A stretch of DNA of 58,345 nucleotides from Akkermansia muciniphila (GCA_945860285.1 CAMAQB010000009.1:1-58345); one strand, 5' to 3'. Positions 25,133-35,724 are shown, counted from the stretch's first letter. Notes: generated by a model from the sequence alone, not told the origin. Program-made: numbers and translations.

Positions 25133-28100
25133 TCAGGGTTTGATCACCGCCGCACGGAAGAACCCTTTGCCGGGCAGGGCATCGGAGCCATCGAGGCTGA
25201 AACTACGATATTCATAGTTGCTGCCGCCCAGGTTCGGTGCGCCACTTGGCAGCAGAACGGTGGGCACCAGTTTCACCGTGCCGGTGAAGGCCTCGAGTGC
25301 CGTGCCGCCATCGATACGGTAGGTGATGCCGTCGATCAGCGCCGAGGTGGCGGGCGCACCGGCGGTGAAGACTGATGTTTTACGGACGGCGACGGTGAGA
25401 ATCAATTCATCAGCGGCGGAAGGATCCCCGGCCGCGTCGCTGTCTTCCAACAGCATGTAAATGAGTCCTTTGTCAGCACCGCTGAGCGGGTCGCCGTTGA
25501 ACGCGAATTCGGCGAGATTGGAAATGCCATCCTTGTCGGGGTCGTCGCCGACAGCGTTGTTGGCTCCCGTCAGTCCCTTGCCCAAGGCCCAGGTGTCGTA
25601 GGGTGTGGCGCCGGGTCCGCTGAGCACGTTCAGCACGCCGGCACCGGCGACATCAAAAGTATTGTTGTCCTGATTGGTCGCCGTCGATGCCGTTGAGCCA
25701 TAGGTGCCTGCGGGCATCTGCACGCCATCAATGAACAATTTATCGACCGTATCGGTATTGGCATGGGCAAGTTTGAGAACCGCCGCCGCACCCGCGCTGC
25801 CACCGATGGTCACCGTCGAAGCATCGGCAAAGTAATCGGCATTCACACTCAAGGTGCCGGCCAGCACACTGGTATTGCCGCTGTAGCTGTTCGACGCATT
25901 CGTCAAGGTCAGGGTGCCGAGTCCGGTTTTGATCAACGAACCGCTGCCATTGATCAAACCGCTGAGAGTAAGGTTCGATGCGGCCAAGTCCACCTGGAAC
26001 GCACCGCTGCCGCTGCTGGCCAGCGTGAATGGTTTGCTGCTCGTCGGACTGCCGGTGTTCAGTTCGAGAGTGCCGGTTTTGCCGCTGGCACCGAGGATCA
26101 CGGCACTGGCGCTGTTGCCCAACACGCCATTGGCACTGGCATTGTTCACCGTCGGCACATTGAGCACGCCTTCCTCGATGGTCAACGCACCAGCATAGGT
26201 GCTGCTGCCGCTGGTCAGGTTGAGCACGCCCGCGCCTTTTTTGGTGAAGCCGCCATTGGCGATGATCGAGCTGATTTGCAGACCGTTGAGCGGTGTGAGG
26301 GTGTTGATGAAATTCCCCTCGGGCAGGGCGGCAACGGAGATGTCATGAGCCGTAGTGCCGTTGAGGTCCAGCGTGCCGGAATCGATCAACGGGGTAACCG
26401 CCACGTTGGTGGGTGTCGAACTGATGTTGCCGGTGATGACCAGTGTGCCGGTTTTCGCCCCCTTGGTGGTAAAGTTGTTAGAAGTCGGGCCCGACTGGGT
26501 GATGTAGGGAGTCACCGACGGCGCGCTGGTTCCGCCGTTGCTGTTGAAGACCAATCCCGCCAGGGTGTTGGTTCCCGATAGATTGAGCTGGCCGTTGCCG
26601 TTGATGGTCACAATGTTACTAGGATCGATCTTGCCTTGAATCATGTCCACGACACCCTGGTTGTTGATCGTCAGGCCACCGGCGGGAATCACCACGTCTG
26701 TCGCGGTGGTGGCGTTGATCAGGATTCCTCCCAGTGCATTGCCTCCGGTGGCGTAGGTGCCGCCGCTGTACAAATTGGCGGCGGTCAGCCACAAGTACGG
26801 ACCGCGGTCGCCGCGTTTGGAATAAACAACGAGGCTTACCTTGTCGGACGCACTCACGGCCGTGCCGCCGTTTTTATCGACGATCACCGAGTGCACGATG
26901 GGGTCCGGAGTGGCGTTGCCGTCGCGGTGTCCGATGAACAGCTCCTGGGTCCCCGAGGTGATTCGACCGCGTTGGGTTGCGCTGCCCCAGACTTCGTTGC
27001 GCATGATCGTCATGCCGCTGGCGATGGTCAGCAGATCGGTGCCACCGGTGGCGGTTCCGTTGGTAAAGCTCATCGCGGCCTGGTTGAACGAATTGATGGT
27101 GTTGTCGGCATTCACGACCGCAGCGACGCCATTGAGATTGCTGGTGGCGAGAGCCGCCGCGTAAGTACCCGTGTAATTGGCGGGAAAACCTGCGGTTCCC
27201 AGAATGCCGAAGCCTTTGGTGTTGTCATAGCCCGTCAGGTACCAGGCATCCTGCAGGACGCTGAACACACCCGGGATCACGCCGTTTACTGCGGTGAGGT
27301 TGGTGCCGTTGAAGGTGGTGACCAGCACGTTGCCGTAGGGATTGGTGGTGGTGCCGAGGTTCGAGGCATTGCCGGGATTGACATTCAACGCCGCTCCGTT
27401 GTTGCGGGTCAGGCTGGTCAAGGTCAATACGGCACTGGCGGTCCCGCTGCCCGGCGTGGCGCTGAGAATCGATACACCCGACTCGAGCGTCACCGTGCCC
27501 AGCGTTTCTGTGGAAGCCGTGCCCGCCCTGCCCAGATAGTTGACCGTGGCGCCGTTGAGGGCGAGAGCGGCGGAATTGACCCGGCCATTGATGTTGGCTG
27601 TGCCGGTGTTGTCGAGCGTCAGTGTCGCGCCGTTGACCGTTAGGCCGGTGTTGGCGGAAAACACACCATTGTCCTTGAGGGTCAAGCCGCCACCGAGCAC
27701 GGAAACCGTACCCGTCGTCGTGCTGTTGGCGGTCATGGTCAGTGTCTGCGCGCCGACTTTGACCAGATCAATCGAACCCTGGATCGATCCCGCGATCGTC
27801 GCCGCGCCGGTGGAATTGGTGGTGAGACGCGCGCCGGTGCCGGTGATGATGTCGCTGGCGCTGGTGCTGGTCAGTTGTCCGACATACTGGTCGTTGCTGC
27901 CGAGATTCAAGGTACTGCCGCCGGTCATGGCGATGGTTTTGTTGGCATTGAGCGTATGGTCTCCCGCAGCGAGAATCAGAGTGCCTGCATTGATGGTGGT
28001 CGTGCCGCTGTAGGTTTGCGGAACGGTCAGCGTCAGCGTGCCGCTGCCATTTTTCGTCAGACTTCCCGTGCCGCTGATCGTGCCTGTGTAACTTTGACTG

Positions 28101-30463
28101 CCGCTGAAGTCGAAAACCAGGGCCCCGTTGTTGGTCACGTTGGTCATGGCGCCCATGTTCAATTGCAGCGAGCCGCTGTTGATGGTGGTGCTGCTGAAAT
28201 CGCTGGTGGTTGAAAGGATCACGTTGCCATTGATGACCAGGGTGTTTCCCGCCCCGGCGATTGCATTGGCCATCGTCAGCGTGCCGCCGGCGCTGCCGAG
28301 TCGATAGGTGGTGCCGTTCGGCGTGAGCGTGCCGGAATACGTGACATTGCCGGAGGCACCGAGCGACAGCCCGGTGAAGTTGTTGCCGGGTCCGCCGCTA
28401 CTGAAATCGATGCTTTCGCCGGTGTTGGCGGTCAGCGCCGCCGCTCCCGTCGAACTGCTGACGATTCGACTCAACAGGTCGGCCTGGATTGATGTGCCCG
28501 GCACATAGCCGACTCCGACCGCTCCCGGCGAGGTGGCGGTGATGTTGCGACCGACACCCGCCATCGATGCAAGGCTGTTGAATTGAAGAAGACCGCCATT
28601 GGAAAGGGTGGCGCCGGGATAAGAGTTGGTTCCCGAGAGCACGAGTTTGCCAGTGCCGCTTTTTGTTAGTCCGACGCCCACGCCACCGGTGATGGCGGCG
28701 GAAACGGTCAAGTCATCGGCTGCGGAACTGCTGTCGTTGATGGTGAAGGTACGGGTCACTGCACCCAACTCCAGATTGCCGCTGAGTGTTGCTCCCAACG
28801 GCGTGCCTGTGGCATCGTAGGTGACATTGTTTCCCAGCGTCAGAATACCCGCACCGGTGGTGAGTGCCGCGCCGCTCGTCGCGGTCGATCCGCCGAACGA
28901 TAGGCCGTTGATGGTGTCGCTGTTGCCATCGAGGTCGAAGGTCGCGGTGACTCCCGCCGCGTTGCCGCTGACCACCACCGAGGATCCATTGGGTATGACA
29001 TTGCTAGCTGCGGTTTTCAAGGTTCCCGCGTTGACGGTGGTGTTGCCCGAGTAGGTGTTCGGAGCTGAGAGGATGAGATTTCCTGCTCCCAATTTCGACA
29101 AACCCTGGGTGTTCGTATTGTCAATGATTCCCGCCAGGGTGACCGTCTGGCTGTTGGTATCAAGGCGGATTGGCTGGCCGGTGCTGCTTTTGAAGCGAGT
29201 CGACCAGTCGGTCGCCGCGCTGTTGGCAGTATATTTGAGAATCGCCCCGCCGCCATCGGAGAAGGTGATGTTTCCTCCATTGCCGAGAGCGTTGGCGTTG
29301 TCGGCTTCCAGCGCGGCATGCTTGAGGGCGGTGGTGCCCGTATAGGTGTTGTTGCCCGAAAATCGTGCGCCGACAGTAGCGCTGCCATCGTTGCCGCGAA
29401 TCAGGTTCACACCGACACCTGTGCCAGAAATATCGGCCTCGATGCGAATCTGCACCCGCTCGCCGGCCGACCCCACGCCTGATGTGTAGGTGTGGTTCTG
29501 AATGTCGCGGCTGGCGGCACCCAGATTCAGTTTTCCGGTGATGACCATCTGTTGTTTCGCGTTGCTGTCGGCGACAATATTGCCTGCCAGGGTCAGGGTG
29601 CCCGCGCCCGTGGACAGGGTGGAAGTGCGACCCAGCGAAAGTGGCCCGTTCGTTGCGCCAAAATAGATCGCGGTGCCGCTGCCGGTGCCCACGGTGTCGC
29701 TGTTGCCATTGAGGTCGATGGTTCCGCCGACAAGAACAAGGTTTCCGGCAGGCAGCACATCGCTGGCCAGGGTGCGGATGATGCCGCCGTCAGCCGCGCT
29801 GGTGCCCACTGTCGTCCCCCCGGTGTAGGTGTTGCCCGTGCTCGAGAGAGTCAGCAGGCCCGCGTCGGTTTTGGCCAGTGCCAGCGTGCCGGTGCCATTG
29901 GTCAAGGCGCCGCTGAGGGCGGTGTTGCCCGCACCGCCGACGGTCAGGGTCTTGGTTCCGGTCGTCGTGCTCGAGATGCCTCCGGCAGATGTCAGGCTGT
30001 TGGTGGTGCTGTTGTTGGTGAAGGCGTAGCTTTGATTGCCGTTGGCGGTGCCGAGAACGATGTTGGCGTGAATCAATTGGTCGGCGGCCACGTTGCTGTT
30101 CACGGTGATGCCACCGGCATTGAACGACAATGTCTGGGCGCCGATGCCCCCGCTGCCGATCGTGTAGGCCGCGGCGCTGGCGGTATCAAAGGTGATCTGC
30201 TGGATGGTAAAACCGGCGCCGAGATTGATCACGTCGTCCACACCACCGGCGTTGTTGAAGGTTGCGGTATTGCCGGTGCCGGGTTCCGCTCCGACGGCAT
30301 TGTTCCAGTTGGTGTAGGTGACGGTGGGATCTTTCCACAGGGCATCGGTGGTTCCATTCCAGATGGCGCTGGCGGCGCGGGCGGAATGGGCGGTGAGCAT
30401 CGCGGCAACAGCCGCGGCAAAAGGGATCAAGGCACGGGTCAAGACAAGTCGACGAGGTTTCAT
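25133..30463 (-). CDS. Giant secreted autotransporter-associated beta-strand repeat protein
   Basis: 1,776 residues from ATG 30463, chosen for its signal peptide (MKPRRLVLTRALIPFAAAVAAMLTAHSARA); the open frame upstream is not needed. The body is a long Gly/Thr/Asn/Ser-rich parallel beta structure. It has many copies of the ~30-residue repeat of the type NxYxGxTxVxAGTLxL, for example LSAPNTYSGNTTVNAGTLKT and LTNASNSYSGNTSVLAGTLSV. There is no classical outer-membrane autotransporter barrel. The C-terminus instead has DPDKDGISNLAEFAFNGDP (a calcium-type DxDxDG loop) and a terminal GFFRAAVIKP domain often seen on such verrucomicrobial proteins. It is presumably a cell-surface adhesin or matrix protein. 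It is transcribed away from folD, separated by 163 bases. Confidence 0.88.
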   Translation of the reverse strand: MKPRRLVLTRALIPFAAAVAAMLTAHSARAASAIWNGTTDALWKDPTVTYTNWNNAVGAEPGTGNTATFNNAGGVDDVINLGAGFTIQQITFDTASAAAYTIGSGGIGAQTLSFNAGGITVNSNVAADQLIHANIVLGTANGNQSYAFTNNSTTNSLTSAGGISSTTTGTKTLTVGGAGNTALSGALTNGTGTLALAKTDAGLLTLSSTGNTYTGGTTVGTSAADGGIIRTLASDVLPAGNLVLVGGTIDLNGNSDTVGTGSGTAIYFGATNGPLSLGRTSTLSTGAGTLTLAGNIVADSNAKQQMVITGKLNLGAASRDIQNHTYTSGVGSAGERVQIRIEADISGTGVGVNLIRGNDGSATVGARFSGNNTYTGTTALKHAALEADNANALGNGGNITFSDGGGAILKYTANSAATDWSTRFKSSTGQPIRLDTNSQTVTLAGIIDNTNTQGLSKLGAGNLILSAPNTYSGNTTVNAGTLKTAASNVIPNGSSVVVSGNAAGVTATFDLDGNSDTINGLSFGGSTATSGAALTTGAGILTLGNNVTYDATGTPLGATLSGNLELGAVTRTFTINDSSSAADDLTVSAAITGGVGVGLTKSGTGKLVLSGTNSYPGATLSNGGLLQFNSLASMAGVGRNITATSPGAVGVGYVPGTSIQADLLSRIVSSSTGAAALTANTGESIDFSSGGPGNNFTGLSLGASGNVTYSGTLTPNGTTYRLGSAGGTLTMANAIAGAGNTLVINGNVILSTTSDFSSTTINSGSLQLNMGAMTNVTNNGALVFDFSGSQSYTGTISGTGSLTKNGSGTLTLTVPQTYSGTTTINAGTLILAAGDHTLNANKTIAMTGGSTLNLGSNDQYVGQLTSTSASDIITGTGARLTTNSTGAATIAGSIQGSIDLVKVGAQTLTMTANSTTTGTVSVLGGGLTLKDNGVFSANTGLTVNGATLTLDNTGTANINGRVNSAALALNGATVNYLGRAGTASTETLGTVTLESGVSILSATPGSGTASAVLTLTSLTRNNGAALNVNPGNASNLGTTTNPYGNVLVTTFNGTNLTAVNGVIPGVFSVLQDAWYLTGYDNTKGFGILGTAGFPANYTGTYAAALATSNLNGVAAVVNADNTINSFNQAAMSFTNGTATGGTDLLTIASGMTIMRNEVWGSATQRGRITSGTQELFIGHRDGNATPDPIVHSVIVDKNGGTAVSASDKVSLVVYSKRGDRGPYLWLTAANLYSGGTYATGGNALGGILINATTATDVVIPAGGLTINNQGVVDMIQGKIDPSNIVTINGNGQLNLSGTNTLAGLVFNSNGGTSAPSVTPYITQSGPTSNNFTTKGAKTGTLVITGNISSTPTNVAVTPLIDSGTLDLNGTTAHDISVAALPEGNFINTLTPLNGLQISSIIANGGFTKKGAGVLNLTSGSSTYAGALTIEEGVLNVPTVNNASANGVLGNSASAVILGASGKTGTLELNTGSPTSSKPFTLASSGSGAFQVDLAASNLTLSGLINGSGSLIKTGLGTLTLTNASNSYSGNTSVLAGTLSVNADYFADASTVTIGGSAGAAAVLKLAHANTDTVDKLFIDGVQMPAGTYGSTASTATNQDNNTFDVAGAGVLNVLSGPGATPYDTWALGKGLTGANNAVGDDPDKDGISNLAEFAFNGDPLSGADKGLIYMLLEDSDAAGDPSAADELILTVAVRKTSVFTAGAPATSALIDGITYRIDGGTALEAFTGTVKLVPTVLLPSGAPNLGGSNYEYRSFSLDGSDALPGKGFFRAAVIKP

Positions 30464-30626
30464 GGGATTTTGATGGGTTCGGTGTGGATTTTTAACGATG
30501 AACAAGAGCACGCTCTTTTTCAACGATGGATCAAACGACCAAAATTCCGCTGAACTTACAAGTAAAATTTTATTTCGAATGCACGACCCTTGCGTGGGGC
30601 TCTCGACCGCAATCAACGGGCATGTT

Positions 30627-31496
30627 CTAACGGCTCTGCCGGGCGGCCTGCAGGGTGTTTTTCATCAGCATCGCGATGGTCATCGGCCCGACACCGCCGG
30701 GAACCGGAGTGATCGCCGCACATTTCGGCGCGACTTCGTCATAGGCCACATCTCCGGTGAGGCGGAAACCGGATTTTTTGTTGGAATCGGCGATCCGGTT
30801 GATGCCGACATCGATGACCACGCAACCGTCCTTGACCCAATCGGCACGGACCATTTCCGGGCGTCCCACTGCGGCGATGAGAATGTCGGCGCGACGGCAG
30901 ATCGCGGGCAGATCGCGCGAGCGCGAGTGGGCGACGGTCACCGTGGCATTGGCGTTTTTGGACATCAGCAGCAAGGCCATCGGTTTACCGACGATCATGC
31001 TGCGACCGAGCACCACCGCTTCGGCGCCGTTGGTGTCGATTCCCGCGGCAGCGAGCAGGCGCATGGCACCGGCGGGAGTGCAGGGGACAAAGCCACCCGG
31101 ATCTTCCAGCGCGAGTTTGGCGACGTTTTCCGGATGAAAGCCATCGACATCCTTGCGTGGATCGATCGCTCTAACGACTGCCGATTCGTCGATGTGGCGT
31201 GGCGGCGGGCTTTGCACCAGAATGCCGTGGATCGCGGGGTCGTTGTTGAGTTTCCGCACCACGGCCATCAGTTCCTCCTGGCTTGTGGCGGCGGGCAGCA
31301 CGATTTTTTCCGAATGAATGCCGAGTTCGCCACAGGTTTTCGCTTTGGAACCGACATAGACCTGCGAAGCGGGATCTTCGCCGACCAGGACCACGGCGAG
31401 TCCCGGCCGGATGCCCTGTGCGACGAGGGCGAGCACTTCCTCGCGACACTCTAACAAAACTTCCGCGGCTACGGCTTTGCCGTCAATGATCTTCAT
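30627..31496 (-). CDS. folD: Bifunctional methylenetetrahydrofolate dehydrogenase/cyclohydrolase
   Basis: 289 residues. It interconverts 5,10-methylene- and 10-formyl-tetrahydrofolate. Signatures: [14 protein letters not shown] (catalytic Tyr and Lys), [54 protein letters not shown], and the C-terminal [20 protein letters not shown]. Length is normal for the family. It starts 9 bases downstream of the DUF374 gene's stop, so it is the third member of a compact run (kinase, acyltransferase, folD). Confidence 0.95.
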   Translation of the reverse strand: MKIIDGKAVAAEVLLECREEVLALVAQGIRPGLAVVLVGEDPASQVYVGSKAKTCGELGIHSEKIVLPAATSQEELMAVVRKLNNDPAIHGILVQSPPPRHIDESAVVRAIDPRKDVDGFHPENVAKLALEDPGGFVPCTPAGAMRLLAAAGIDTNGAEAVVLGRSMIVGKPMALLLMSKNANATVTVAHSRSRDLPAICRRADILIAAVGRPEMVRADWVKDGCVVIDVGINRIADSNKKSGFRLTGDVAYDEVAPKCAAITPVPGGVGPMTIAMLMKNTLQAARQSR

Positions 31497-31505
31497 GGCG
31501 ATGAT

Positions 31506-32180
31506 TTAGGGGATGGGGGTGACTTCGGAAAGTCTTTTTTCGATGTCGAGGCGCAGATCCTCCATTGCCGCGTCGCTCATCTTGCGGGGCACGGTGACCG
31601 GTTCGTCGATGCAAAGATGGAGAGTGGCGAATGGTCTGGGGATTTCAAAACGATCCCACGTGTTCAAACGCCACGAGCGCGAGCATTGGATCCGCAGGGG
31701 CAGAATCGGCGCGCCGGTGAGTTGCGACAGCTTGAGCAGACCTGGTTGCAGGACCTGTGCCGGCCCGCGCGGGCCATCCGGCGTGATGCAGACATCCATG
31801 CCGGCAGCGATGATCCTTTTCAGTTCGATCAACGCCGCCGTGCCGCGTCGCGACGACGATCCCCTGACCGTGCGCACGTCGAATGTCGTCATCGCATGTT
31901 CAATGATCGCGCCGTCCTTGCTGGCACTCGTCAGGGCGCAAAGGGGCGCGGAGCGCGGGCACTTGCGCAGCCAGGCGACGGTGGCGGGCACGATCTGCGC
32001 GTGCCAGAAGACCAGGATCACCGGGCCGTTGAGTTGATCAAAATGCGTGGGGATGGCGAATTTCACCCGCAGCGTAAAACCTAACAATTGAATCAACCAT
32101 CCTGCGAGCGTGCCGATGATTTTTTCCTTTTTTCCGCCTTTGACAGCGGTTTTTTTTTCGATGACAGAAGAGACGGTCAT
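31506..32180 (-). CDS. DUF374 lysophospholipid acyltransferase-like protein
   Basis: 224 residues. One N-terminal hydrophobic segment (IGTLAGWLIQLLGFTLRVKF) probably anchors it to the inner membrane. The acyltransferase-like core includes LVFWHAQIVPATVAWL (with a His-containing HxxxxP-type site), SASKDGAIIEHAMTTFDVRTVRGSSSRRG, and the phosphate-binding VCITPDGPRGPAQVLQPGLLKL. This matches DUF374, a relative of lipid A/glycerolipid acyltransferases. The exact acceptor is unknown. Its ATG directly abuts the TAA of the upstream kinase gene. Confidence 0.82.
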   Translation of the reverse strand: MTVSSVIEKKTAVKGGKKEKIIGTLAGWLIQLLGFTLRVKFAIPTHFDQLNGPVILVFWHAQIVPATVAWLRKCPRSAPLCALTSASKDGAIIEHAMTTFDVRTVRGSSSRRGTAALIELKRIIAAGMDVCITPDGPRGPAQVLQPGLLKLSQLTGAPILPLRIQCSRSWRLNTWDRFEIPRPFATLHLCIDEPVTVPRKMSDAAMEDLRLDIEKRLSEVTPIP

Positions 32181-33680
32181 TTAAAGGAATCCCGCGGGGT
32201 GAAGGGTATCGACGAGATACTGTTGACGGGAAATGAGATCCTCATAGAGCGAATGCAGAGAGGCCTTGGGCATACAGCGCGATGCTTCATCGACGACCAC
32301 GAGGTGCTGGGCCATTTCCTCGAACTGCAGCGTTTCCCCGCTGTGCCGGAAAAACACCAGGGCGGCGTGAATGGCGGCTCCGAAGGCGGCTCCTTGCGGG
32401 CTCGACAGTCCGACCACGGGAACGCCGAACACATCGGCGAGCAATTGGCGGGTGATGCGGCTGTGCGCTCCCGTGCCGGTGACCTGGATTTCGCACGGGT
32501 CGAACCCCAGTTCGCGCATGCGGCCGAGGCAGTAACCCAGTCCCAGCGAGACACCCTCCGCCGTGGCTCGGGCGATGTTCGCGGGCGTGAAATTGTCGAG
32601 CGTGATGCCGTGAACGATGCCCTTGGCTTCGGGTAGGTTCGGGGTTTTTTCACCCGTCACATAGGCGAGAAAAAGCAGGCCGTCGGCCCCCGGGCTGCTG
32701 GCCGCGACCATTCGCTCCATTTGTTCCGACGTCCAACCATAGTGCCGGCGGATCATTTCCGGCGCGGCGGCGGCGTTGGCAGTCACGACTGTCGCCAGCC
32801 ATTGGCCGGAAGAGTCGCAGAGGGCGGAAACTTCGCCGCGCAAATCGACGCAGGGCGTGCTGGCAATGCCCGACAGCACGCCGGTGACACCGAGTTCCAG
32901 CGACACGCGGCCGCTGGCCACACATCCCGCCGCAAGGCACGAAAGCATCTGCACTCCGCTCCCTTGAGAAATGAGAACCTGAGGACCCAGCCCCCAGGAG
33001 TTGGCGAGATTTTTGCGCAGCAACCCGCGCGGTTCGATGGAAGATGCCACCTTGGGCAGCATTTCGGGCAGGCGCGAATCGATCAGCGAACAGACATCGG
33101 GCGACCAGCGGCGGTTCCTCACGTCCAGCATTCCCGTGCCCGAGGCAATGCCCGCTTCGGTGGCCACTTCACCGGTGAGCCAGTAGTTGATGAAATCCTT
33201 GATCGGCATCACCGCGACCGCCCGCTCGAAATGATAGGGTTCGTGTTGTTTCAACCACAGACATTGGGCGGCGGCGCTGTCCGCGCTCAGCGGGTTGCCG
33301 ACGAGTTCGATCATGCCCGGAGCACCGCCAAACGCGCGGGATATCTCCTCAGCCTGTCGACGGGCCGAATGATCGCCCGTCATTTTCGTGGGCCGGACCA
33401 CGCAATTGTCGCGATCAAGGAAAACGACACCCTGCATGCTGCCGCTGACTCCCATGGCGGCGATTTTGCCACGAGAGCTGCCCAGGGATTCGAGGCACGA
33501 GCGCAGCGCGCGGTCCACGGCTTCGATCCACATCACCGGGTCCTGTTCACGATGCCCGTCCGGCAGTCCTTCAATCCAGCGGTGCGGCGAAACGGCCTCC
33601 GCGATCACCCGGGCGCATTCGAGATCCAGAACGACAACGCGGGTGCCGGTGGTTCCAACATCTATGCCGAGAAACAACAT
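32181..33680 (-). CDS. FGGY-family carbohydrate kinase (xylulokinase-like)
   Basis: 499 residues, the family's normal length. The N-terminal ATPase loop is FLGIDVGTTGTRVVVLD. GSMQGVVFLD and the substrate-side MTGDHSARRQAEEI follow. The second domain has SLELGVTGVLSGIAS, GADGLLFLAYVTGEKTPNLPEAKG, and QVTGTGAHSRITRQLLADVFGVPVV with the adenosine loop. The overall pattern is closest to xylulokinase; substrate among pentuloses or hexuloses is not certain. No sugar isomerase or transporter is adjacent. The upstream gene thiL ends 147 bases away on the same strand. Confidence 0.85.
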   Translation of the reverse strand: MLFLGIDVGTTGTRVVVLDLECARVIAEAVSPHRWIEGLPDGHREQDPVMWIEAVDRALRSCLESLGSSRGKIAAMGVSGSMQGVVFLDRDNCVVRPTKMTGDHSARRQAEEISRAFGGAPGMIELVGNPLSADSAAAQCLWLKQHEPYHFERAVAVMPIKDFINYWLTGEVATEAGIASGTGMLDVRNRRWSPDVCSLIDSRLPEMLPKVASSIEPRGLLRKNLANSWGLGPQVLISQGSGVQMLSCLAAGCVASGRVSLELGVTGVLSGIASTPCVDLRGEVSALCDSSGQWLATVVTANAAAAPEMIRRHYGWTSEQMERMVAASSPGADGLLFLAYVTGEKTPNLPEAKGIVHGITLDNFTPANIARATAEGVSLGLGYCLGRMRELGFDPCEIQVTGTGAHSRITRQLLADVFGVPVVGLSSPQGAAFGAAIHAALVFFRHSGETLQFEEMAQHLVVVDEASRCMPKASLHSLYEDLISRQQYLVDTLHPAGFL

Positions 33681-33827
33681 GAAAGTGATGACAGGAAAAG
33701 GTTCATGCCGAAAGCAGCTTCCATGATTGCCGGTATTTTGGCAAGGATGCCGTTTCAGAAATTTTGTGAATGCAGCACAGCTACAACGCGTGCAGCGAAG
33801 CTACCTCGGGTATCGTTCGCCAACGGT

Positions 33828-34721
33828 CTAACGGAAATGATCCCATCCGCCCGACAGCACCATGCCTTCTCCGGAGGCGACCATCGTGCCGATGCAGGCA
33901 AGTGGAACATCGGGAAAATGCTCCGGCCACCGCGCGGCAAGGCGTTGTGTTTTGCGGGGATTCACGGTGAACAGCAGTTCGTAATCCTCACCATCCCCCA
34001 GCGCCTGTTCGCTGCTGCAGTTGTCGTGACAGGGCAGGCGGGCGGGATCAATGCAGAAGCCGAGCCCCGAGGCCCCGGCGAGGCGGGGGAGATCCTTGGC
34101 GAGGCCGTCGGACAGATCCATCATGGCCGTGGCGAAGCGACCGGCAGCGAGCCAGTGGGCTTCGCACAGGCGCGGAGTGATGTCGAGATGTCTTCCTGCC
34201 AACGAGCCGCCGAGGCGACCGGTAACGTAAATGTCGTCGCCTCGTTGCGCGGTCGAACGCAGCAGCAACCGGCGTTTTTTCACCATGCCGGTGGCGGCGA
34301 TGGAAATGACCAGCCCAGCCTCCGCGCTGACCCGGGTGCTTTCGCCGCCACAGATGACTCCGCCGTATTTGTTGAGGCAATCCGCCATGCCCAGATAGAG
34401 TTGCTCGATTTTTTCCAGTTCGTAGTCTTTTGGCATGCCGATGGTGACCAGGAACCACTGGGGCCTTCCCCCCATCGCGGCGATGTCGCTGATCACGCGG
34501 GCGATAGCTTTCCAACCGACACGGCGCATCGATGCCTCCGCGGTGAAATGCACGTTTTCGACAATCGCATCGGTTTTGAGAAGTTGCCATTCGTGGCGCG
34601 AGGCTTCGGCCACCGCACAGTCGTCGCCGGGCCCGGTGTGCAGGGCGGGATGGGTGGTGGGAACCAGTTCAAGCAGGCGGGAAATCAGCGCGTCCTCACC
34701 GATGTGCCCAATCGTTTTCAT
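33828..34721 (-). CDS. thiL: Thiamine-monophosphate kinase
   Basis: 297 residues from ATG 34721, which overlaps the CPBP gene's stop as ATGA; the frame continues upstream but only inside that gene. It phosphorylates thiamine phosphate to the diphosphate. Motifs: GPGDDCAVAEA near residue 30, KTDAIVENVHFT near 50, DIAAMGGRPQWFLVTIGMP near 80, VICGGESTRVS near 120, MMDLSDGLAKDLPRLA near 215 and ALGDGEDYELLFTV near 250. The GGES of the middle motif replaces the more frequent GGDT, a conservative change. Confidence 0.9.
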   Translation of the reverse strand: MKTIGHIGEDALISRLLELVPTTHPALHTGPGDDCAVAEASRHEWQLLKTDAIVENVHFTAEASMRRVGWKAIARVISDIAAMGGRPQWFLVTIGMPKDYELEKIEQLYLGMADCLNKYGGVICGGESTRVSAEAGLVISIAATGMVKKRRLLLRSTAQRGDDIYVTGRLGGSLAGRHLDITPRLCEAHWLAAGRFATAMMDLSDGLAKDLPRLAGASGLGFCIDPARLPCHDNCSSEQALGDGEDYELLFTVNPRKTQRLAARWPEHFPDVPLACIGTMVASGEGMVLSGGWDHFR

Positions 34722-35710
34722 TGTATTTGCTCGGGGATGGTCAGCCAACCCGCTCGCACCGCCAACTGGATCGCCACGGTTGCCGCGTTGAAACAAAGAT
34801 GCACGCTGATCGACGCCCACAGCGATCCGGTCCACTCGTATGCCGCCGCGAGGATCATGCCTAACAAAAACAGCGGCAGCAACAACGGGGCATTGCCGTG
34901 ACCGACGGCAAAAACCAGCGCGGAAAACAGCATGCCGATGCGTACGTTGCTGAATTTCTTCGCCACCGGATACAGGTAGCCCCGGAAAATGATTTCCTCG
35001 GCCACGGGGGCCAACAGCACCGCGGAAAACGCCATCAGTCCGACAATCATTGCGTCGCCGCTCTCGCGCAACATTTTCACCGCATCCTGCACGCTCGATT
35101 CACCGATGAGGCTTTCCATCCAGGCGATGTATCCGCACCAGTTCAGCAAGCCGAGCATCAGCCACATCAGGATCACCGCCGAAGGACCGATGAACAGAGC
35201 CAGGTACCATTGTTTCCAGCGCAAGCCCAGCCACTGCACCGGCCTGACCCGCCAGGCGACCAGGCTGACCACCATGCCGACCAGAAAAGCGGAGATGATG
35301 ATGTTGGCGATGATCTGAAACGGGGTGACTTTTTCGAGCATCTCTTTCTTTTCGGCGAAGGCCTGGGAAAATCCGAACAGGCTGAAAATTCCGGTGATCA
35401 GAGCGAGACCCACCCAGTCGAACGTCCGGCACCACCAGGTTGTGACCTTCTCGGGAGGGGGAAGCGGCGGAGGCTGATCCGCTGGCGATTGTTCATCGAC
35501 CGCTGCCGCATGGAGTTTTTTACGTATCGCGCTGATGATCAACAAGGCCACGGCAAACCCCAGCGTCACCCCCAGAACAGCGGCGGTTACATTGAATGTC
35601 AGGGGCGCGGCAGCAGGCACGCCGGACGCTAGCAGTGAGGGTCCCGCAGCGCCACTGCGAATTCGATACAAGCCAAGTTTTTTCGTTTGCGCGTCTGTTT
35701 TTCGTCGCAT
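34718..35710 (-). CDS. CPBP family intramembrane metalloprotease
   Basis: 330 residues with about seven or eight hydrophobic helices. The catalytic signature of the CAAX-protease/bacteriocin-processing family is APVAEEIIFRGYLYPVAKKF (EExxxR) in the C-terminal half. The FSALVFAVGHGNAPLLLPLFLLGMILAAAYEWTGSLWASISVHLCFNA part supplies the second and third motifs (H in GHG, and HLCFN). A Pro-rich loop (DEQSPADQPPPLPPPEK) separates the first helix from the rest. It acts in the inner membrane; substrate unknown. The gene is divergent from the kinase gene. Confidence 0.85.
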   Translation of the reverse strand: MRRKTDAQTKKLGLYRIRSGAAGPSLLASGVPAAAPLTFNVTAAVLGVTLGFAVALLIISAIRKKLHAAAVDEQSPADQPPPLPPPEKVTTWWCRTFDWVGLALITGIFSLFGFSQAFAEKKEMLEKVTPFQIIANIIISAFLVGMVVSLVAWRVRPVQWLGLRWKQWYLALFIGPSAVILMWLMLGLLNWCGYIAWMESLIGESSVQDAVKMLRESGDAMIVGLMAFSAVLLAPVAEEIIFRGYLYPVAKKFSNVRIGMLFSALVFAVGHGNAPLLLPLFLLGMILAAAYEWTGSLWASISVHLCFNAATVAIQLAVRAGWLTIPEQIQ

Positions 35711-35724
35711 TTTGGAAAGAATCT

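Noticed and set aside
25763-30553. Several long plus-strand open frames (up to 353 residues) opposite the beta-strand repeat gene
   Set aside because: They arise from the codon pattern of a repetitive, GC-rich gene on the other strand. They show low-complexity composition and no family motifs, and the minus-strand frame has a signal peptide and a coherent C-terminal domain.
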